Below are positions 62,546 to 64,000 of a stretch of 64,000 nt of DNA, in pieces. Each line of letters starts with the position of its first letter. Position 1 is the stretch's first letter. Made by a program: the position numbers and the translations under genes. Source of the stretch: Planctomycetaceae bacterium (GTDB lineage Bacteria > Planctomycetota > Phycisphaerae > Tepidisphaerales > Tepidisphaeraceae); NCBI GenBank assembly GCA_027487775.1, contig JAIYCY010000007.1, forward strand, positions 62,001 to 126,000, given 5' to 3'. The notes beneath the pieces are model-generated. The model saw only the letters and a list, made by a program, of their open reading frames with translations. It did no database searches and was not told the DNA's origin.

Positions 62546-64000
62546 CGACGACGCGACAGGCCCAACATCCCCACGCCCGCCAGCACGCCCAGCGTCGCCG
62601 GCTCGGGGATCAGCGTCGAGTACGCCACCCCGTCCAGCACGACCGTCGCAGGCGCCAGGCCGCCCGGCACGCCCCAGCCCCAATGCGGAGCCAGCAGGAA
62701 AAAGTCGAAAAGGTCCACGACGTCGTCGCCGTTCATGTCAGCACTGCTCCACGTGCGGCTCGCCTGGCCCCAGTTGGCGGCAAACGTGTTCAAGTCACTC
62801 TGATCCACCCGACCATCAAGATTCAAATCGCCGAACTGTGAATCAAGCACCACACGCACCATCAAAGTGATGTCATCAAAATCAACTGCACTGTTGTAGC
62901 TCAAATCATACAACCAAAGATCCGAAGTCCCCGCGACCGCGTTGACGAGCGCGTCGAGGTCGCCGAGGTTCGTGCCTCCGCTGGCGTTGAAGTCCCCTCG
63001 ACGCACCACCGCACGCCGAGCCTCCTCAAACCCCGGGCCGTTCATCACGTTCGCGTATCGACCGGGCAACAGGAACAGATCATTCGTATCGATCACGCCG
63101 TTCCCGTTCAAATCACCCGCCGCATTGAATTGCGGGTTGTACGGGCTGCTCGTCGGCCTATTGCTGTAAAGAACCGTCTCGAACGCAGTCACATCACTCG
63201 CAGAGTATCCGCCGTCGAAGTTGACATCGCCCATGCCCAGCCCGCGCGACGTCTGGATCGGCACGCCGGCAAAACGATGAATCTTGTATCGACCTGTCGG
63301 CTCATACGTCACGCTGACCACGGTGTGCAGACCCGATCCGACGTTGCCTTCGATTTTGCCGAACAGGTCGCGATCGATCATGCTGCTCCTGTTCGACGGT
63401 GCGACGCGCGCGAGAATCTCGGCATCCGAAAGCGTCACCGGAATGTCAAAGAGCACATGCACACTGTCGGCGGTCGCGTCGAGGCTCTTGATGCGGATGT
63501 CGCGCACGCGGTTGTCCGACTGATACGGAAGCTGCGCCGCAGAATCGAGCATGCTCTCCGGGTCGAGGCGATCGACGTAGATGGTGCGCCTGAAATCCTT
63601 GAAGACTTCAGATTCACTCGCGCCCTGCTTGCGCCATGCACGCACGGTCACGTGGTGATAGCCCTCGCCGAGCGCCGCGGCGTTGATCACCTGCTCGTAC
63701 AGGCCGTTGCCCGTGCCTGAGCCAAAGCCGGGCTGGTTGACGGTCAGGAAGTTTTCGTAGCCGTATCGGGTTTCGTTGCTGGCTGCCGATGACGGGAAAT
63801 CAAAGCTGCCGTTGCCGTTGGCATCAAAGCCCTCGTTGACGCGAAGCATCGCGCGATCGCCGTCCGCAAACGTATCGCGGAAACCGTCGGCGAGCGTCAC
63901 AGCATTCGTCGACAGGCGCACGCGGAACGTGTCGGTGGTCACAACATCAATATCGCTGATACGCGCGGTCCCGTTCGTGCCGGGCGTAGGGGTCTCATCC
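62533..64000 (-). CDS. PEP-CTERM protein with dockerin-like repeats, N-terminus outside the window
   Basis: At least 488 residues; the frame is open to the window end, so the real start is beyond 64000 and the GTG at 63942 is only internal. The middle has calcium-loop units typical of dockerin type I: GDVNFDGGYSASDVTAFE, GDLNGNGVIDTNDLFLLPG, FGDLNLDGRVDQSDLNTFA, DMNGDDVVDLFDFFLLAP. The end IPEPATLGVLAGVGMLGLSRRRRRA is a PEP-CTERM sorting signal. Probably a large surface protein. The tail is Arg-rich and its end lies in a tandem repeat. Confidence 0.92.
   Translation of the reverse strand, partial: DETPTPGTNGTARISDIDVVTTDTFRVRLSTNAVTLADGFRDTFADGDRAMLRVNEGFDANGNGSFDFPSSAASNETRYGYENFLTVNQPGFGSGTGNGLYEQVINAAALGEGYHHVTVRAWRKQGASESEVFKDFRRTIYVDRLDPESMLDSAAQLPYQSDNRVRDIRIKSLDATADSVHVLFDIPVTLSDAEILARVAPSNRSSMIDRDLFGKIEGNVGSGLHTVVSVTYEPTGRYKIHRFAGVPIQTSRGLGMGDVNFDGGYSASDVTAFETVLYSNRPTSSPYNPQFNAAGDLNGNGVIDTNDLFLLPGRYANVMNGPGFEEARRAVVRRGDFNASGGTNLGDLDALVNAVAGTSDLWLYDLSYNSAVDFDDITLMVRVVLDSQFGDLNLDGRVDQSDLNTFAANWGQASRTWSSADMNGDDVVDLFDFFLLAPHWGWGVPGGLAPATVVLDGVAYSTLIPEPATLGVLAGVGMLGLSRRRRRA

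Noticed and set aside
1..64000. Prophage, insertion sequence, or transposase
   Set aside because: No integrase, transposase, capsid, tail or terminase motif found in any plausible gene.

Overview
The window looks like chromosomal DNA from a planctomycete, most likely a Phycisphaerae-like lineage. The inference rests on GC-rich coding sequence, two PEP-CTERM proteins (one with dockerin-like repeats), a prepilin-like protein ending in an [14 protein letters not shown] motif, a secreted protein starting with the planctomycete LESRRLL motif, a class II photolyase, and kdsA, which implies a Gram-negative envelope. Genes are dense and mostly minus-strand.

Layout. 1-2152: start of an SDR gene, tRNA-Met, and a membrane coiled-coil protein with FlgT-like and BRCT-like parts. 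2395-20554: a nearly unbroken minus-strand cluster for a type II secretion / type IV pilus-like machine. In transcription order it runs: major pseudopilin, terminator/attenuator, second GspG-like pilin, GspI-, GspJ- and GspK/PilX-like proteins, GspH, PilM, PilN, PilO, PilP/GspC-like, secretin GspD, TPR lipoprotein, histidine kinase, receiver protein, HD-GYP protein, STAS protein, GspE, GspF. A complete signalling set thus sits inside the secretion cluster.

20958-31522: housekeeping genes (guaD, a GT87-like membrane protein, holB, tmk, an SBBP-repeat secreted protein, a short uvrC, hisA, gyrA). 31523-33804: the most interesting region, a small integron-type cassette array without an integrase (CALIN). 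It has three promoterless plus-strand cassettes, two near-identical attC sites with the expected extrahelical base, one truncated attC, an attI-like entry site, and a 140-bp direct repeat on both sides exactly 1800 bp apart. Each cassette's 5' end is the reverse complement of its own 3' end over 11-13 bp, as expected for a cassette excised as a circle.

34059-43087: a decarboxylase-type sodium pump pair (beta and gamma), kdsA, an M28 aminopeptidase lipoprotein, a TPR lipoprotein, and a heterodimeric ABC exporter with one degenerate nucleotide site. 43236-46382: an FeS-type photolyase/cryptochrome next to a class II CPD photolyase. 46554-56277: aminotransferase, frr, GH29 fucosidase, DUF2237 protein, dnaA with a very long linker, comF, fusA. 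56573-64000: tRNA-Phe with its promoter, a possible small transcript, PEP-CTERM protein, DHH phosphoesterase, acyltransferase, prepilin-like protein, and a PEP-CTERM/dockerin protein that runs off the end.

Starts were chosen from visible ribosome-binding sites where possible; many are still only probable. No computation or database search was possible, so family names rest on motif recognition.
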